The position numbers and the translations under genes were made by a program. A stretch of DNA of 64,000 nt from an uncultured Microbacterium sp. (GTDB lineage Bacteria > Actinomycetota > Actinomycetes > Actinomycetales > Microbacteriaceae). The notes beneath the pieces are model-generated. The model did no database searches and was not told the DNA's origin. It worked only from the letters and a program-made list of their open reading frames with translations. Location of the stretch: positions 310,001 to 374,000 of the forward strand of contig NZ_FLQR01000006.1 in NCBI RefSeq assembly GCF_900078385.1, given 5' to 3'. Each line of letters starts with the position of its first letter. The stretch's first letter is position 1. Shown piece by piece: positions 8,965 to 17,226 of the stretch.

Positions 8965-9665
8965 CGGACGATCTCCCGCACGATCGGCGTCTGCACGCCG
9001 CCGGCGCGGAGACGCTCGAGCCACAGGACGATGGTCGCCGCCACCGAGCGGTGGCTCGCGTCGTTGAGCGCGTCGTGCAGGCCGCCGACGGTCTCGACGA
9101 GCTCCACCTCGGGGAGTGCGGCGAGCGCATCGCGTGCCGCGGAGAACGGGGCGATGGCGTCGGCGCCGCCGTGGATCGCGAGGACGGGGATGCGGACGCG
9201 GCCGAGCGCGGCGACATCCGGGACGTCGATGGCGGGCGCCGCGGCGACCGCGTGGGCCGCCGCCTCGCCGAGGACGCCGAGGTGCACGGGGCACGCGGTG
9301 CGCTCCGCGTCGCCGGCCTGCGCGTCATCGGCCGATCCCACGGGGACGCCGGCGACGATGACACCGTCGACCGGAGCACCGCCGGCGGCGAGCGCCAGGA
9401 CAGCGGCAGCGCCGCGGTCCGAGCCGACGAGGACACGCGGGGCGTGCACCTGCGCGGCGAGCCAAGCGGACGCATCCGCAGCGGCCGGCGCCTCGAACGC
9501 GGCGACGGTGTAGCCGTCGACCGCGAGTCGGCGCCCGAACCGCTCGTACACGCGCACGCTCTCGCCGGCACCGGCCACGACGGCCAGCGCGCCGCGCACC
9601 CGGACGGCGGCGGGCGGGTCCCAGATGGCGGGCGCGGGGGCGGTGGCGTTCGTCATGGTGTCCAT
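8961..9665 (-). CDS. Alpha/beta hydrolase with an aspartate at the nucleophile position
   Basis: 234-aa alpha/beta-hydrolase-fold protein, first gene of the leftward operon. The nucleophile elbow reads VLVGSDRGAAA, giving G-S-D83-R-G; the acid is D169 in IHGGADAIAP and the base H197 in GGLHDALND. An Asp nucleophile is known from haloalkane dehalogenases and epoxide hydrolases, whereas esterases have Ser. Start is uncertain: ATG at 9665 or 9656, neither with a clear ribosome site. Its stop overlaps the sulfhydrylase start (ATGA). Position next to MetY raises a role in handling the homoserine ester or the organosulfur substrate, but this is open. Confidence 0.75.
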   Translation of the reverse strand: MDTMTNATAPAPAIWDPPAAVRVRGALAVVAGAGESVRVYERFGRRLAVDGYTVAAFEAPAAADASAWLAAQVHAPRVLVGSDRGAAAVLALAAGGAPVDGVIVAGVPVGSADDAQAGDAERTACPVHLGVLGEAAAHAVAAAPAIDVPDVAALGRVRIPVLAIHGGADAIAPFSAARDALAALPEVELVETVGGLHDALNDASHRSVAATIVLWLERLRAGGVQTPIVREIVR

Positions 9666-9777
9666 GTTCGGCGCGAGGCCCCCACCGCGGGGGCGTGTGT
9701 CGAAGTGTTGCGGCCGGTGACTCCGCGCGTCGCGGCCGATTGAGCAGGCGGCACCGTCCTTCCTAACGTCACTCCCC
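9666..9777. promoter_or_regulatory. Divergent control region of the organosulfur genes
   Basis: 112-base gap between the leftward hydrolase/MetY/LLM/FMN-reductase operon and the rightward peptide-type ABC importer. It must carry promoters for both. It contains a G/C hairpin (CCCCC-ACC-GCGGGGG region, about 9679-9692) and no recognisable riboswitch. No convincing -35/-10 pair was found. Confidence 0.4.
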
Positions 9778-11301
9778 ATGACCACTCGCCGTTCCGCCCT
9801 GCGTGTCTCGACGCGCATCGCCGCCCTCGCCACGGCCGCGACCCTCGCCCTCACCGGATGCGCGTCCGCGGGTTCCCCCGCTGGCACATCCGAGCCCACC
9901 TCCCTGACGTGGGGCTGGGCCCTTCCCACCAGCTGGGACCCGGTGACCTCGACCGCCGGCTGGGACACGCACGCCCTCGCACTCGTCTACGACGGCCTCA
10001 CGCAGCTCGACATCGACGGCGAGGTCGTCCCGGGCCTCGCCGAGAAGTGGGAGTACAGCGAGGACGGCACGGCCGTCACCTTCACCCTCCGCGACGCGGA
10101 GTTCTCCGACGGCACGCCGGTGACGGCCGAGGCCGTCAAGCTCAACCTGGAGCGCGGTCGCGACCAGGCGGACTCCACCATCGCGGGGCAGCTCAAGATC
10201 GTCACGGGCGTCGACGTCGTCGACGAGAAGAATGTGACGGTCCACCTCGACCAGGCCGACTATCAGGTGCCCTACCTGTTCGCCGGCAAGACCGGGTTCA
10301 TCGTCAACCCGGCGGCGTTCGACGACGTCACGACCCTCGCGACGCAGCCGGAGGGATCGGGACCGTTCGAGCTCACCGAGTACGTCCCGAACGCGCACGC
10401 CGACCTCGTCAAGCACGAGGACTACTGGAACGCCGATCACATCTTCATCGATGAGTTCCACGTCGTGCCCGTGACCGATCCCGCCACCGTCGTCGCCGGC
10501 GTGAAGACCGGTCAGTGGGATGTCGCCCTCATCCCGCCGTCCCAGGTGCAGGCATCGGAAGCCGCCGACCTCGTCGTCGAGAAGATCCGCGCCCTCACGG
10601 TGCGCACCCTCGACGTCGACAACACCGTCGCGCCGTTCGACGACCCCCGCGTGCTGCAGGCCATCAGCCACGCCACCGACCGGCAGGCCCTCGTGGACGG
10701 GGCGTACTTCGGCCAGGGGACGCCCAACTACCAGCCGTTCCCGAAGGGTTACGTCGCCTACGACGAATCGCTCGACGACCTCTACCCGTACGACGTCGAC
10801 GCGGCGCGCGACCTCCTCGCCGCCGCGGGCCACCCGGACGGCCTCGAGATCGAACTGGGGATCACCGAGGACGCGAGCGCGATCGCCGAGGTGCTGCAGG
10901 CGCAGTGGGCCGAGGCCGGCATCGACGCGACGATCACGGTGCTCCCGCCGAACGCGAACAACTACGTCAACCGCACGTACCCGTTCGTCCTCGACAGCTA
11001 CTCCGGCCGCCAGTCGCCGCTGCAGGCCTTGGAGGTGCTGTACGGACCGCAGGGCCTCATGAACCTCGGCCGGAACACCCCGGACGAGCTGCTCGCCGCG
11101 ATCGACGCCGCCCGCGCGACGCCGACCGACTCCGCCGAGTACGAGGAGAAGCTGCAGGCGGCCGTCTCCACGGCCGTGAAGACCATGCCCAACACGTTCC
11201 TCTTCACGTGGCCGCGCATCCTCATCCACCCGGACGGTGTCACAGGGATCCAGCACTGGATCGACGTGCAGCGCTGGGAGGACGTCAAGATCGCGGGATG
11301 A
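9778..11301 (+). CDS. ABC importer substrate-binding lipoprotein, family 5 (peptide/opine/nickel type)
   Basis: 507-aa extracellular solute-binding protein. A lipoprotein signal (positively charged start, hydrophobic core, lipobox LALTGC about residues 20-25) is followed by a Thr/Ser/Pro linker. Family-5 landmarks are LALVYDGLTQLD, GLAEKWEYSEDGTAVTFTLR, FSDGTPVTAEAVK and the later SHATDRQALV. It opens a five-gene importer operon whose last gene is an LLM monooxygenase, so the ligand may be an S- or N-substituted peptide-like sulfur compound rather than a nutritional peptide. That reading is contextual. Confidence 0.9.
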   Translation: MTTRRSALRVSTRIAALATAATLALTGCASAGSPAGTSEPTSLTWGWALPTSWDPVTSTAGWDTHALALVYDGLTQLDIDGEVVPGLAEKWEYSEDGTAVTFTLRDAEFSDGTPVTAEAVKLNLERGRDQADSTIAGQLKIVTGVDVVDEKNVTVHLDQADYQVPYLFAGKTGFIVNPAAFDDVTTLATQPEGSGPFELTEYVPNAHADLVKHEDYWNADHIFIDEFHVVPVTDPATVVAGVKTGQWDVALIPPSQVQASEAADLVVEKIRALTVRTLDVDNTVAPFDDPRVLQAISHATDRQALVDGAYFGQGTPNYQPFPKGYVAYDESLDDLYPYDVDAARDLLAAAGHPDGLEIELGITEDASAIAEVLQAQWAEAGIDATITVLPPNANNYVNRTYPFVLDSYSGRQSPLQALEVLYGPQGLMNLGRNTPDELLAAIDAARATPTDSAEYEEKLQAAVSTAVKTMPNTFLFTWPRILIHPDGVTGIQHWIDVQRWEDVKIAG

Positions 11302-11305
11302 TCCG

Positions 11306-12322
11306 ATGACAACCCTCACGGCACGTGCGACCGCGCCCACCTCCGGGCAGGTGCGGTCGCACGCCGCGGGCCGGGCCGGACGCTCCGCGCTCGCGGTGCT
11401 CGCGCAGTCCGCGGTGGTCCTGCTCATCGCGAGCTTCATCACGTTCGCGCTGGGCGCGGCCAGCGGATCCGACCCCGCCGCCGTCGCCCTCGGCGACATG
11501 GCGACACCCGAAGACGTCGCCCGCCTGAACCATGAGTTCGGGCTGGACCGGCCGTTCCTCGTCCGCTACGCGGACTGGCTCGGCTCGGCGCTGGTCGGCG
11601 ACCTCGGTCGCTCGTGGTTCACCGGCATCCCGGTGACGCAGTCGATCACGGCGGCGTTCCCCGTGAGCCTGTCCATCGCGGTCGGCGCGACGATCGCGGC
11701 CGTCCTCCTCGGCGGCACCACGGGCATCCTCGCGGCCGTCCGCCGCGGCACGTGGGTCGACCGGGTGATCGGCGGGGTCAACGCCGCGCTCGCGACGATC
11801 CCGGCGTTCGTCGCCGGCATCGCGCTCATCCTCGTCTTCGCCTTCGCGCTCCCGATCTTCCCGGTCGGCGGCTATGTCCCGCCGACCATCAGCATCACCG
11901 CCTGGGTCGCCTGCCTCGTGCTTCCGTCGCTCGCCCTGAGCCTCGACGCGGCGTCGGACCTGTCCCGCCAGTTGCGCACGAGCCTCGTCGGCGCCCTGTC
12001 GCAGAACTACGTCGTGGGTGCGGCCGTCCACGGCATCCCGTCCCGCCGCATCATCTGGGGTCACGCCCTGCCGAACGCGCTCGGCCCGGCCATCGCGACC
12101 CTCGGCCTGCACGTGCCGCGCCTCGTCGGCGGCGCCGTCATCACGGAGGCCGTGTTCGGGATGCCGGGACTCGGTCAGGTCGCCCGGCAGTCCGCGATCT
12201 CCGGCGACGTCCCGGTCGTCCAGGGCGTGTTGCTCGTGTCCGTCGCGATCGTCGTGGTGTCGGGCATCGCCGTGAACCTCGTGCTCTCCCGCTTCAGCTC
12301 CGCCGAGAGGACCGCGACATGA
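11306..12322 (+). CDS. ABC importer permease, DppB/OppB type
   Basis: First permease (338 aa) of the peptide-type importer. About six membrane helices; FGLDRPFLVRYADWL before helix 2 and the ITEAVFGMPGLGQVARQS block near the C terminus are classic DppB features. The ATG at 11306 follows four bases after the binding-protein stop. Upstream in-frame starts lie inside the previous gene and are rejected. The stop overlaps the next gene by ATGA. Confidence 0.92.
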   Translation: MTTLTARATAPTSGQVRSHAAGRAGRSALAVLAQSAVVLLIASFITFALGAASGSDPAAVALGDMATPEDVARLNHEFGLDRPFLVRYADWLGSALVGDLGRSWFTGIPVTQSITAAFPVSLSIAVGATIAAVLLGGTTGILAAVRRGTWVDRVIGGVNAALATIPAFVAGIALILVFAFALPIFPVGGYVPPTISITAWVACLVLPSLALSLDAASDLSRQLRTSLVGALSQNYVVGAAVHGIPSRRIIWGHALPNALGPAIATLGLHVPRLVGGAVITEAVFGMPGLGQVARQSAISGDVPVVQGVLLVSVAIVVVSGIAVNLVLSRFSSAERTAT

Positions 12323-13224
12323 GCAGCGTCCGCGCCACCGCGACCCGCCTGTGGTCGTCCGGCCCCGCCGTCCGCATCGCCCTCGCCGTCCTTGTGGGCG
12401 TCGCCCTCGTCGGCGTGTTCGGACCCGCCCTGGCCCCCTACGACCCGCTCGCCCAGGACACCGCGAACGCCCTCCAGGGTCCGTCGCTCGCGCACTGGCT
12501 CGGCACGGACTACATCGGCCGCGACGTCGTGAGCCGGCTCCTCGCCGGCGCTCCGCTGTCGCTGCTGTCCGCCCTCCTCGCCATGGCGATCGGGCTCGTC
12601 CTCGGCGCGATCCCCGGAATCCTCTCGGTCTTCGCACCCCGCGCCGCCGAGTGGGGGGTGCTCCGGACCGTCGACGCCCTCCTCGCCCTGCCGTTCATCC
12701 TCTTCGCGATCGCGTTCGCGGGCCTGCTCGGCAACGGCGTCTGGCAGGCGATGATCGCGATCGGCATCCTCCTTGCGCCGGGGTTCTTCCGCGTCTCGCG
12801 CGCCGCGGCGCTCACCGTGACCTCTGCCCAGTACGTCGAGGCCGCGACCCTGCTCGGCGCGTCCTCCGCCTGGCTCGCCCGGCGGCACGTGTGGCGCGCG
12901 GTGGCACCGACCGTCGCGGTCGCCGCGATCAGCGCCCTCGGCGGCGCACTGCTCGTCGTGTCGTCCCTCACGTTCCTCGGCATCGGCATCCAGCCGCCGA
13001 CGCCCACGTGGGGCGGCATGCTCGCGAGCGACCTCGAGTACCTCTCGCAGCGCCCGCTCGGGCCGGCCGCGCCCGCACTGGCGATCATCGTGACCGTCGG
13101 CGCGCTGAACCTGCTCGCCGACGCCTCCCGCGACGCGCTGGGGATCGATGCGCGTCGTCCCGGGCGGCGCCTGCCCGCGCCCGCCCGCACCCGGAAGGAG
13201 CCGGTCGATGCCCCGACTGCGTGA
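12319..13224 (+). CDS. ABC importer permease, DppC/OppC type
   Basis: Second permease (301 aa). HWLGTDYIGRDVVSRLLAGA is the conserved DppC entry motif, followed by five membrane helices and the coupling loop (ATLLGASSAWLARRH), then FLGIGIQPPTPTWGGML. Start at 12319 gives the ATGA overlap with the preceding permease. Its 3' end overlaps the start of the ATPase gene by 17 bases. Confidence 0.92.
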   Translation: MSSVRATATRLWSSGPAVRIALAVLVGVALVGVFGPALAPYDPLAQDTANALQGPSLAHWLGTDYIGRDVVSRLLAGAPLSLLSALLAMAIGLVLGAIPGILSVFAPRAAEWGVLRTVDALLALPFILFAIAFAGLLGNGVWQAMIAIGILLAPGFFRVSRAAALTVTSAQYVEAATLLGASSAWLARRHVWRAVAPTVAVAAISALGGALLVVSSLTFLGIGIQPPTPTWGGMLASDLEYLSQRPLGPAAPALAIIVTVGALNLLADASRDALGIDARRPGRRLPAPARTRKEPVDAPTA

Positions 13225-14098
13225 AGACCCGCGGCGCACCGTCGCGGTGGCGCCGCCCCCGACGCCCATCGCACCCTCCTTCGACGAGGCCTCGCTCGTC
13301 GTCACCCCGGTCGCCGCCGTCCGAGGCCTCCGCATCGCCGGGCCCGACGGCACGCCGCTCGTGCACGGCGTGGATCTCGCCGTCCGGCCGGGCGAGGCCG
13401 TCGGCGTCGTGGGAGAGTCCGGCAGCGGCAAGACCCTCACCTGCCGCGCGCTGCTCGGGATCCTCCCGCACGGCGTCGAGGTGACAGGGGGCGCGGTGCT
13501 CATCGACGGGGCCGATCTCACCGACGCCGGCCCGGATCGGTGGCGCGGCGTGCGGGGGCCCCGGATCGGGGCGGTCTTCCAGGACCCCGCGTCGTACCTG
13601 AACCCGGGGATCCGGGTCGGCCGGCAGCTCGAGGAGGTGCTCCGCGTGACGGCGGGCGTCCCCCGGGGCCAGACCCGCGGTCGTGCGCGGGATCTGCTCG
13701 ACAGTCTCGGGCTGCGCGACGTCGACCTCGTGCTGCGGCGCCGCGTCGGCGAGCTGTCCGGCGGCATGCTCCAGCGCATCATGATCGCGATGGCCCTCGC
13801 CGCCGACCCGGCGGTCCTCATCGCCGACGAGGCGACGACGGCGCTGGATGTCACCGTGCAGGCCGAGCTCCTCGACCTCCTGAAGACACTCCGCATCGAG
13901 CGCGGCCTCGCCCTCGTCCTCGTCTCGCACGACCTGGCCGTCGTGTCGCAGGTGTGCGAGCGGGTGGTCGTGTTCCGCGACGGCCGCATCGTCGAGGGCG
14001 GCGCCACGAACCGCGTGCTCCGCGCACCCGGTCACCCCTACACCCGCGAGCTCCTGGCCGCGCACGCGCAGTACGGCCTCGAAAGGTACCTCGCATGA
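13208..14098 (+). CDS. ABC importer ATPase, DppD/OppD type
   Basis: 296-aa ATPase with Walker A GESGSGKTL (VGVVGESGSGKTLTCR), Q-loop GAVFQDPASYLNPG, signature LSGGMLQRIMIAMAL and Walker B VLIADEATTALD. The ATG at 13208 is preceded by GAAGGAG at 13194-13200, seven bases away, which decides against the longer in-frame start at 13148. The C-terminal HPYTRELLAAHAQYG matches the oligopeptide-type C-terminal tail. ATGA overlap with the next ATPase. Confidence 0.91.
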   Translation: MPRLREDPRRTVAVAPPPTPIAPSFDEASLVVTPVAAVRGLRIAGPDGTPLVHGVDLAVRPGEAVGVVGESGSGKTLTCRALLGILPHGVEVTGGAVLIDGADLTDAGPDRWRGVRGPRIGAVFQDPASYLNPGIRVGRQLEEVLRVTAGVPRGQTRGRARDLLDSLGLRDVDLVLRRRVGELSGGMLQRIMIAMALAADPAVLIADEATTALDVTVQAELLDLLKTLRIERGLALVLVSHDLAVVSQVCERVVVFRDGRIVEGGATNRVLRAPGHPYTRELLAAHAQYGLERYLA

Positions 14099-14919
14099 CG
14101 CTCCTCGACGTGACCGGCCTGTCGGTCGACCTCGGCCGCGCTCCCCGCGTCCGCGTCCTCGACGACGTCTCCCTCCGGGTCCGCGCGGGCGAGGTCGTCG
14201 GCGTCGTCGGCGAGTCCGGCTCGGGCAAGACGACCCTGGCGCGCGCGATCCTCCGCGCCGTTCCCACCGCGGCCGGCGGGATCGCCGTCGAGGACCGGGA
14301 CGTCACCGCGCTCCGTGGCCGCGCCCTGCGTCGGTGGCGGCGTGCGGGGGTCGCGCAGTACGTGTTCCAGGACCCGCTGCGATCCCTGGATCCCGGCGTC
14401 ACGATCTTCGATTCGGTCGCCGAGGGCCCGCGGATCGCGGGGCGCCCCCGCGTCGAGGTGACCGCTCGGGTGGACGCCGCGCTCGCGGAGGTGGGGTTGG
14501 ATGCCGCGCTCGCCGGGCGGCGACCCGGCGAGCTGTCCGGCGGCCAGCGGCAGCGGGCCGCGATCGCCCGTGCCCTCGCGGTCGACCCGCGCCTGCTCAT
14601 CCTGGACGAGCCGGTGAGCGCGCTGGATGCCGCCAGCCGCGACCGGGTCGTCCGATCCCTCATCCGCCTGCGCGACGAACGCCGCGACTCCCTCGGCATG
14701 CTCGTCATCTCGCACGACATCGGCTCGCTCGCGGCGCTGAGCGACCGGCTCGTCGTGCTCTACCGCGGACGCATCGTGGAGGACGGCCTGACCCGCCAGG
14801 TCGTGCGCGCCCCGCAGCATCCGTACACCCGACTGCTCATCTCCTCGGTGCCGCTCATCGGCGTCGAGGCCCCCGACCGCGAGGAGCGCGCGTCCCTGCG
14901 CGCTCTGGTCGACGCCTGA
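14095..14919 (+). CDS. ABC importer ATPase, DppF/OppF type
   Basis: 274-aa partner ATPase. Walker A is in GVVGESGSGKTTLARA, the Q-loop in YVFQDPLRSLDPG, the signature LSGGQRQRAAIARAL and Walker B LLILDEPVSALDAASRD; HPYTRLLISSVPL is the peptide-importer tail. Start at 14095 overlaps the previous stop. It completes the SBP-permease-permease-ATPase-ATPase set and is followed 19 bases later by the second LLM monooxygenase, making that enzyme the likely user of the imported compound. Confidence 0.91.
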   Translation: MTLLDVTGLSVDLGRAPRVRVLDDVSLRVRAGEVVGVVGESGSGKTTLARAILRAVPTAAGGIAVEDRDVTALRGRALRRWRRAGVAQYVFQDPLRSLDPGVTIFDSVAEGPRIAGRPRVEVTARVDAALAEVGLDAALAGRRPGELSGGQRQRAAIARALAVDPRLLILDEPVSALDAASRDRVVRSLIRLRDERRDSLGMLVISHDIGSLAALSDRLVVLYRGRIVEDGLTRQVVRAPQHPYTRLLISSVPLIGVEAPDREERASLRALVDA

Positions 14920-14938
14920 CCCACTACAGGAGGAAGAC

Positions 14939-16057
14939 ATGCCCATCGAGATCCTCGGAATGATCGCCACGACCCCCGGCTCGGAGTCCCAGGCGCTCAC
15001 CGGACCCATCGTCGACCCCGGCTTCGTCCGGGACTTCTCCCGCGCGCACGAGGAGGCCGGCTTCGACCGTGTGCTCATCGGGTACAGCGCGAGCTCGCCG
15101 GACGGCTTCGCCGTGGCCGCCGCCGCCCTCCACGCGACCGAACGCCTGAAGGTGCTCATCGCGCACCGACCCGGCTTCGTCGCCCCGACCGTCGTGGCCC
15201 GCAAGCTCGCGACCCTCGACCACCTCACCGGCGGCGGGCGCGTGGCCATCCACCACATCACGGGGGGCAGCGAAGCCGATCAGCGCCGGGACGGCGACTG
15301 GAGCGAGAAGGCCGACCGCTACCGCCGCACGGGCGAGTTCATCGACGTGCTGCGCAGCTCGCTGACATCGGAGTCCCCGTTCGACTACGAGGGCGAGTTC
15401 TATCACGTGGAGGGCGCGTACTCGGCGGTGAAGCCGGCGACGGATGCCGGCATCCCGATCTTCTTCGGAGGGCTCTCGGACGGCGCCGTCGACGTGGGCG
15501 CCGCGCACGCCGACGTGTACATGCTCTTCGGCGAGCCGCTGGCCGCCGTCGGCGAGCACGTCCGCACGATCCGGGCCGCCGCCGCCGCGCGCGGACGGTC
15601 GATCGAGTTCAGCCTGTCGACGCGCCCGATCATCGGCGCCACCGAGGAGGAGGCGTGGGCGAAGGCCCGCCGCATCTACGACGAGACCAAGACGCTGCAG
15701 GAGCGCAAGCTCACCGGCAACACACTGGCCTTCGCCGCGCCCCGCCGCCAGGAGCGGACCTCGGTGTCGGCGAACCTGCTGCAGGAGCACGCGCAGCTCA
15801 GCGACGTGCACGACGAGCGCCTGTGGCTCGGAATCACGAAGCTCACCGGCCCGAGCGGCAACTCGACGGCGCCGGTGGGCACGCCGGAACAGGTCGCGGA
15901 GGCGCTGCTGAAGTACTACGACCTCGGCGTCTCGAAGTTCCTCATCCGCGGTTTCGACCCGCTCGGCGATGTCGTGGACTGGGGGCAGGAGCTCGTGCCG
16001 CTCCTCCGCGAGGGTGCGCGCCGCCGGGACGAGGAGGCCGCGCGCCGCGTCGCCTGA
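14939..16057 (+). CDS. LLM-class flavin-dependent monooxygenase, SsuD-like
   Basis: 372-aa luciferase-like FMNH2-dependent oxygenase, close in length to SsuD. Landmarks: GFDRVLIGYSASSPDGF, ERLKVLIAHRPGFVAP, ATLDHLTGGGRVAIHHITGG, the ADRYRRTGEFIDVLR block and VGTPEQVAEALLKYYDLGV. AHRPGF and HHITGG blocks are those of alkanesulfonate monooxygenases. A strong AGGAGGAAGAC site precedes the ATG. It is the last gene of the peptide-type importer operon. Reduced flavin could come from the reductase at 17227 or the SsuE-like enzyme at 6048. Distinct from the SfnG-like enzyme at 6590, so two substrates are probably handled. Confidence 0.88.
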   Translation: MPIEILGMIATTPGSESQALTGPIVDPGFVRDFSRAHEEAGFDRVLIGYSASSPDGFAVAAAALHATERLKVLIAHRPGFVAPTVVARKLATLDHLTGGGRVAIHHITGGSEADQRRDGDWSEKADRYRRTGEFIDVLRSSLTSESPFDYEGEFYHVEGAYSAVKPATDAGIPIFFGGLSDGAVDVGAAHADVYMLFGEPLAAVGEHVRTIRAAAAARGRSIEFSLSTRPIIGATEEEAWAKARRIYDETKTLQERKLTGNTLAFAAPRRQERTSVSANLLQEHAQLSDVHDERLWLGITKLTGPSGNSTAPVGTPEQVAEALLKYYDLGVSKFLIRGFDPLGDVVDWGQELVPLLREGARRRDEEAARRVA

Positions 16058-16070
16058 CCCGCTCCGCCCC

Positions 16071-16108
16071 GACCGCCGGTCGGACGTTCCCACGTCCGGT
16101 CGGCGGTT
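16071..16108 (+). terminator. Hairpin after the LLM operon
   Basis: Arms 16071-16087 and 16092-16108 pair at 14 of 17 positions around a four-base loop and are followed by TTTCGCG. Placed 13 bases after the LLM stop, it is a good candidate terminator for the importer/monooxygenase operon. Confidence 0.6.
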
Positions 16109-16149
16109 TCGCGTTCGCGGCGCCTCGACCGCGCGCTCGGGCCGCGGCG

Positions 16150-16245
16150 ACGGGCCGCGTGTTCGGACCGCCTTTTCAGACCGCGTGTGCCGACCGCGGC
16201 GTTCAGAGCGCGGCGATCAGACCGGGGCGTTCAGACCGCGGCGAT
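16150..16245. repeat. Degenerate short tandem repeats at the sulfurtransferase 3' end
   Basis: Six or seven diverged copies of a 13-16 base unit resembling CGCCGCGGTCTGAA (minus strand) run from the sulfurtransferase stop codon into the spacer. The first copy is the end of the gene itself, so the array looks like slippage of the gene's terminal sequence. It fills the spacer between the LLM terminator and the convergent sulfurtransferase. Confidence 0.5.
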
Positions 16246-17085
16246 GACGTGCGCGTCGCCCGCGCCGCGCGCGACCGGCCGTCCGGGACTGCGCGCCCAC
16301 TGGCTCCACGAGCCCACGAAGACGCGCGCGTCGATGCCGGCCACCGCGAAGGCGAGCGCCGAGTGCGTCGACGGGATGCCGGAGCTGCAGTACACGACGA
16401 CGTGGACCCCGGGCTCGATGCGGTGCCCGGCCAGGGTCGCGCGGATCTCCGCCGCGGGACGCAGCAGACCGTCCGCCGCGATGTGGCTCACGGTCGGGAT
16501 GTTCACCGCGCCCGGAATGTGCCCGGCGACCGGGTCGACCCCCGGCACCTGTCCCCGGTAGTGCTGCGGCGCGCGCACGTCGACGAGCACGCCGTCGCGC
16601 GGCGCGCGCGCCGCGTCGTCGATGCTCGCCGCCCCGGCCCCGGACGCCGCGAGCGCGATGTCCCCGGGCCGGACGGCGCGGTCGCTCGCCTCGACACGCA
16701 GCCCGGCGGCGATCCACGCGCGGAAGCCGCCGTCGAGCACCCGCACGTCGACGCCGTGCCGGCGCAGCGTCCACCAGGCGCGGGCGGCGGCCACGCCGTC
16801 GTTGTCGTCGTAGGCGACGACGCGATCGCCCGCGTGCACACCCCAGCGTCGCGCGGACGCCTCGAGGTCCTCGCGCTCGGGCAGCGGATGCCGCCCCTCC
16901 TCGGGGCGCCCGGGGCGGGCGAGCTCGCGCTCCAGGTCGACGTAGACGGCGCCCGGGAGGTGGGCGGCGAGGTAGTCCGGCCGCCCCTCCGGCTGGTTGA
17001 GCCGCCACCGCACATCGAGCAGTCGCACGGGCGCGCCCGCGGAGAGCTCGGAGACGAGCTCATCGACGCGGACGAGGGACGACAT
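16231..17085 (-). CDS. Sulfurtransferase with two rhodanese domains (thiosulfate/3-mercaptopyruvate type)
   Basis: 284-aa protein with two rhodanese domains: an inactive N-terminal one (VRLLDVRWRLNQPEGRPDY to RVLDGGFRAWI) and a catalytic C-terminal one (VLVDVRAPQHYRGQ to YCSSGIPSTHSALAF). The active-site Cys is in YCSSGIPST, slightly different from the CGSGVTA loop of typical mercaptopyruvate sulfurtransferases. The DGGFRAW and SWSQWAR motifs are typical of the family. ATG at 17085 is preferred; nine further in-frame residues to 17112 are possible. Fits the sulfur theme of the region, moving sulfane sulfur to a thiophile. Confidence 0.85.
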   Translation of the reverse strand: MSSLVRVDELVSELSAGAPVRLLDVRWRLNQPEGRPDYLAAHLPGAVYVDLERELARPGRPEEGRHPLPEREDLEASARRWGVHAGDRVVAYDDNDGVAAARAWWTLRRHGVDVRVLDGGFRAWIAAGLRVEASDRAVRPGDIALAASGAGAASIDDAARAPRDGVLVDVRAPQHYRGQVPGVDPVAGHIPGAVNIPTVSHIAADGLLRPAAEIRATLAGHRIEPGVHVVVYCSSGIPSTHSALAFAVAGIDARVFVGSWSQWARSPGRPVARGAGDAHVIAAV

Positions 17086-17150
17086 GCCCCCATCGTCGCC
17101 GGGGAACGGCATCCACGCCGCCGCCGCCGCAACAGGACGAAACCCGCGAC

Positions 17151-17180
17151 GTCACATGCCGTCACACGCGGTCACAGGGG
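17151..17180. promoter_or_regulatory. Three GTCACA sites in 10-base phase
   Basis: GTCACAT, GTCACAC and GTCACAG begin at 17151, 17161 and 17171, exactly one helical turn apart, in the divergent spacer between the sulfurtransferase (-) and the flavin reductase (+). Such phased direct repeats are typical of cooperative regulator sites. The nearby orphan response regulator is one possible binder. Confidence 0.4.
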
Positions 17181-17226
17181 CACACACTCGGCCCGCGCCG
17201 CCGCCGCGGGGTTCTAGCGTCGACTC

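Noticed and set aside
6590..9571. 993-codon minus-strand frame spanning LLM, MetY and hydrolase genes
   Set aside because: Only its last third (LLM protein from 7639) is real; the rest is out-of-phase translation of metY and the hydrolase.
9666..9777. SAM riboswitch upstream of the metY operon
   Set aside because: The divergent spacer is only 112 bases and shows none of the conserved SAM-riboswitch cores that could be recognised by eye.
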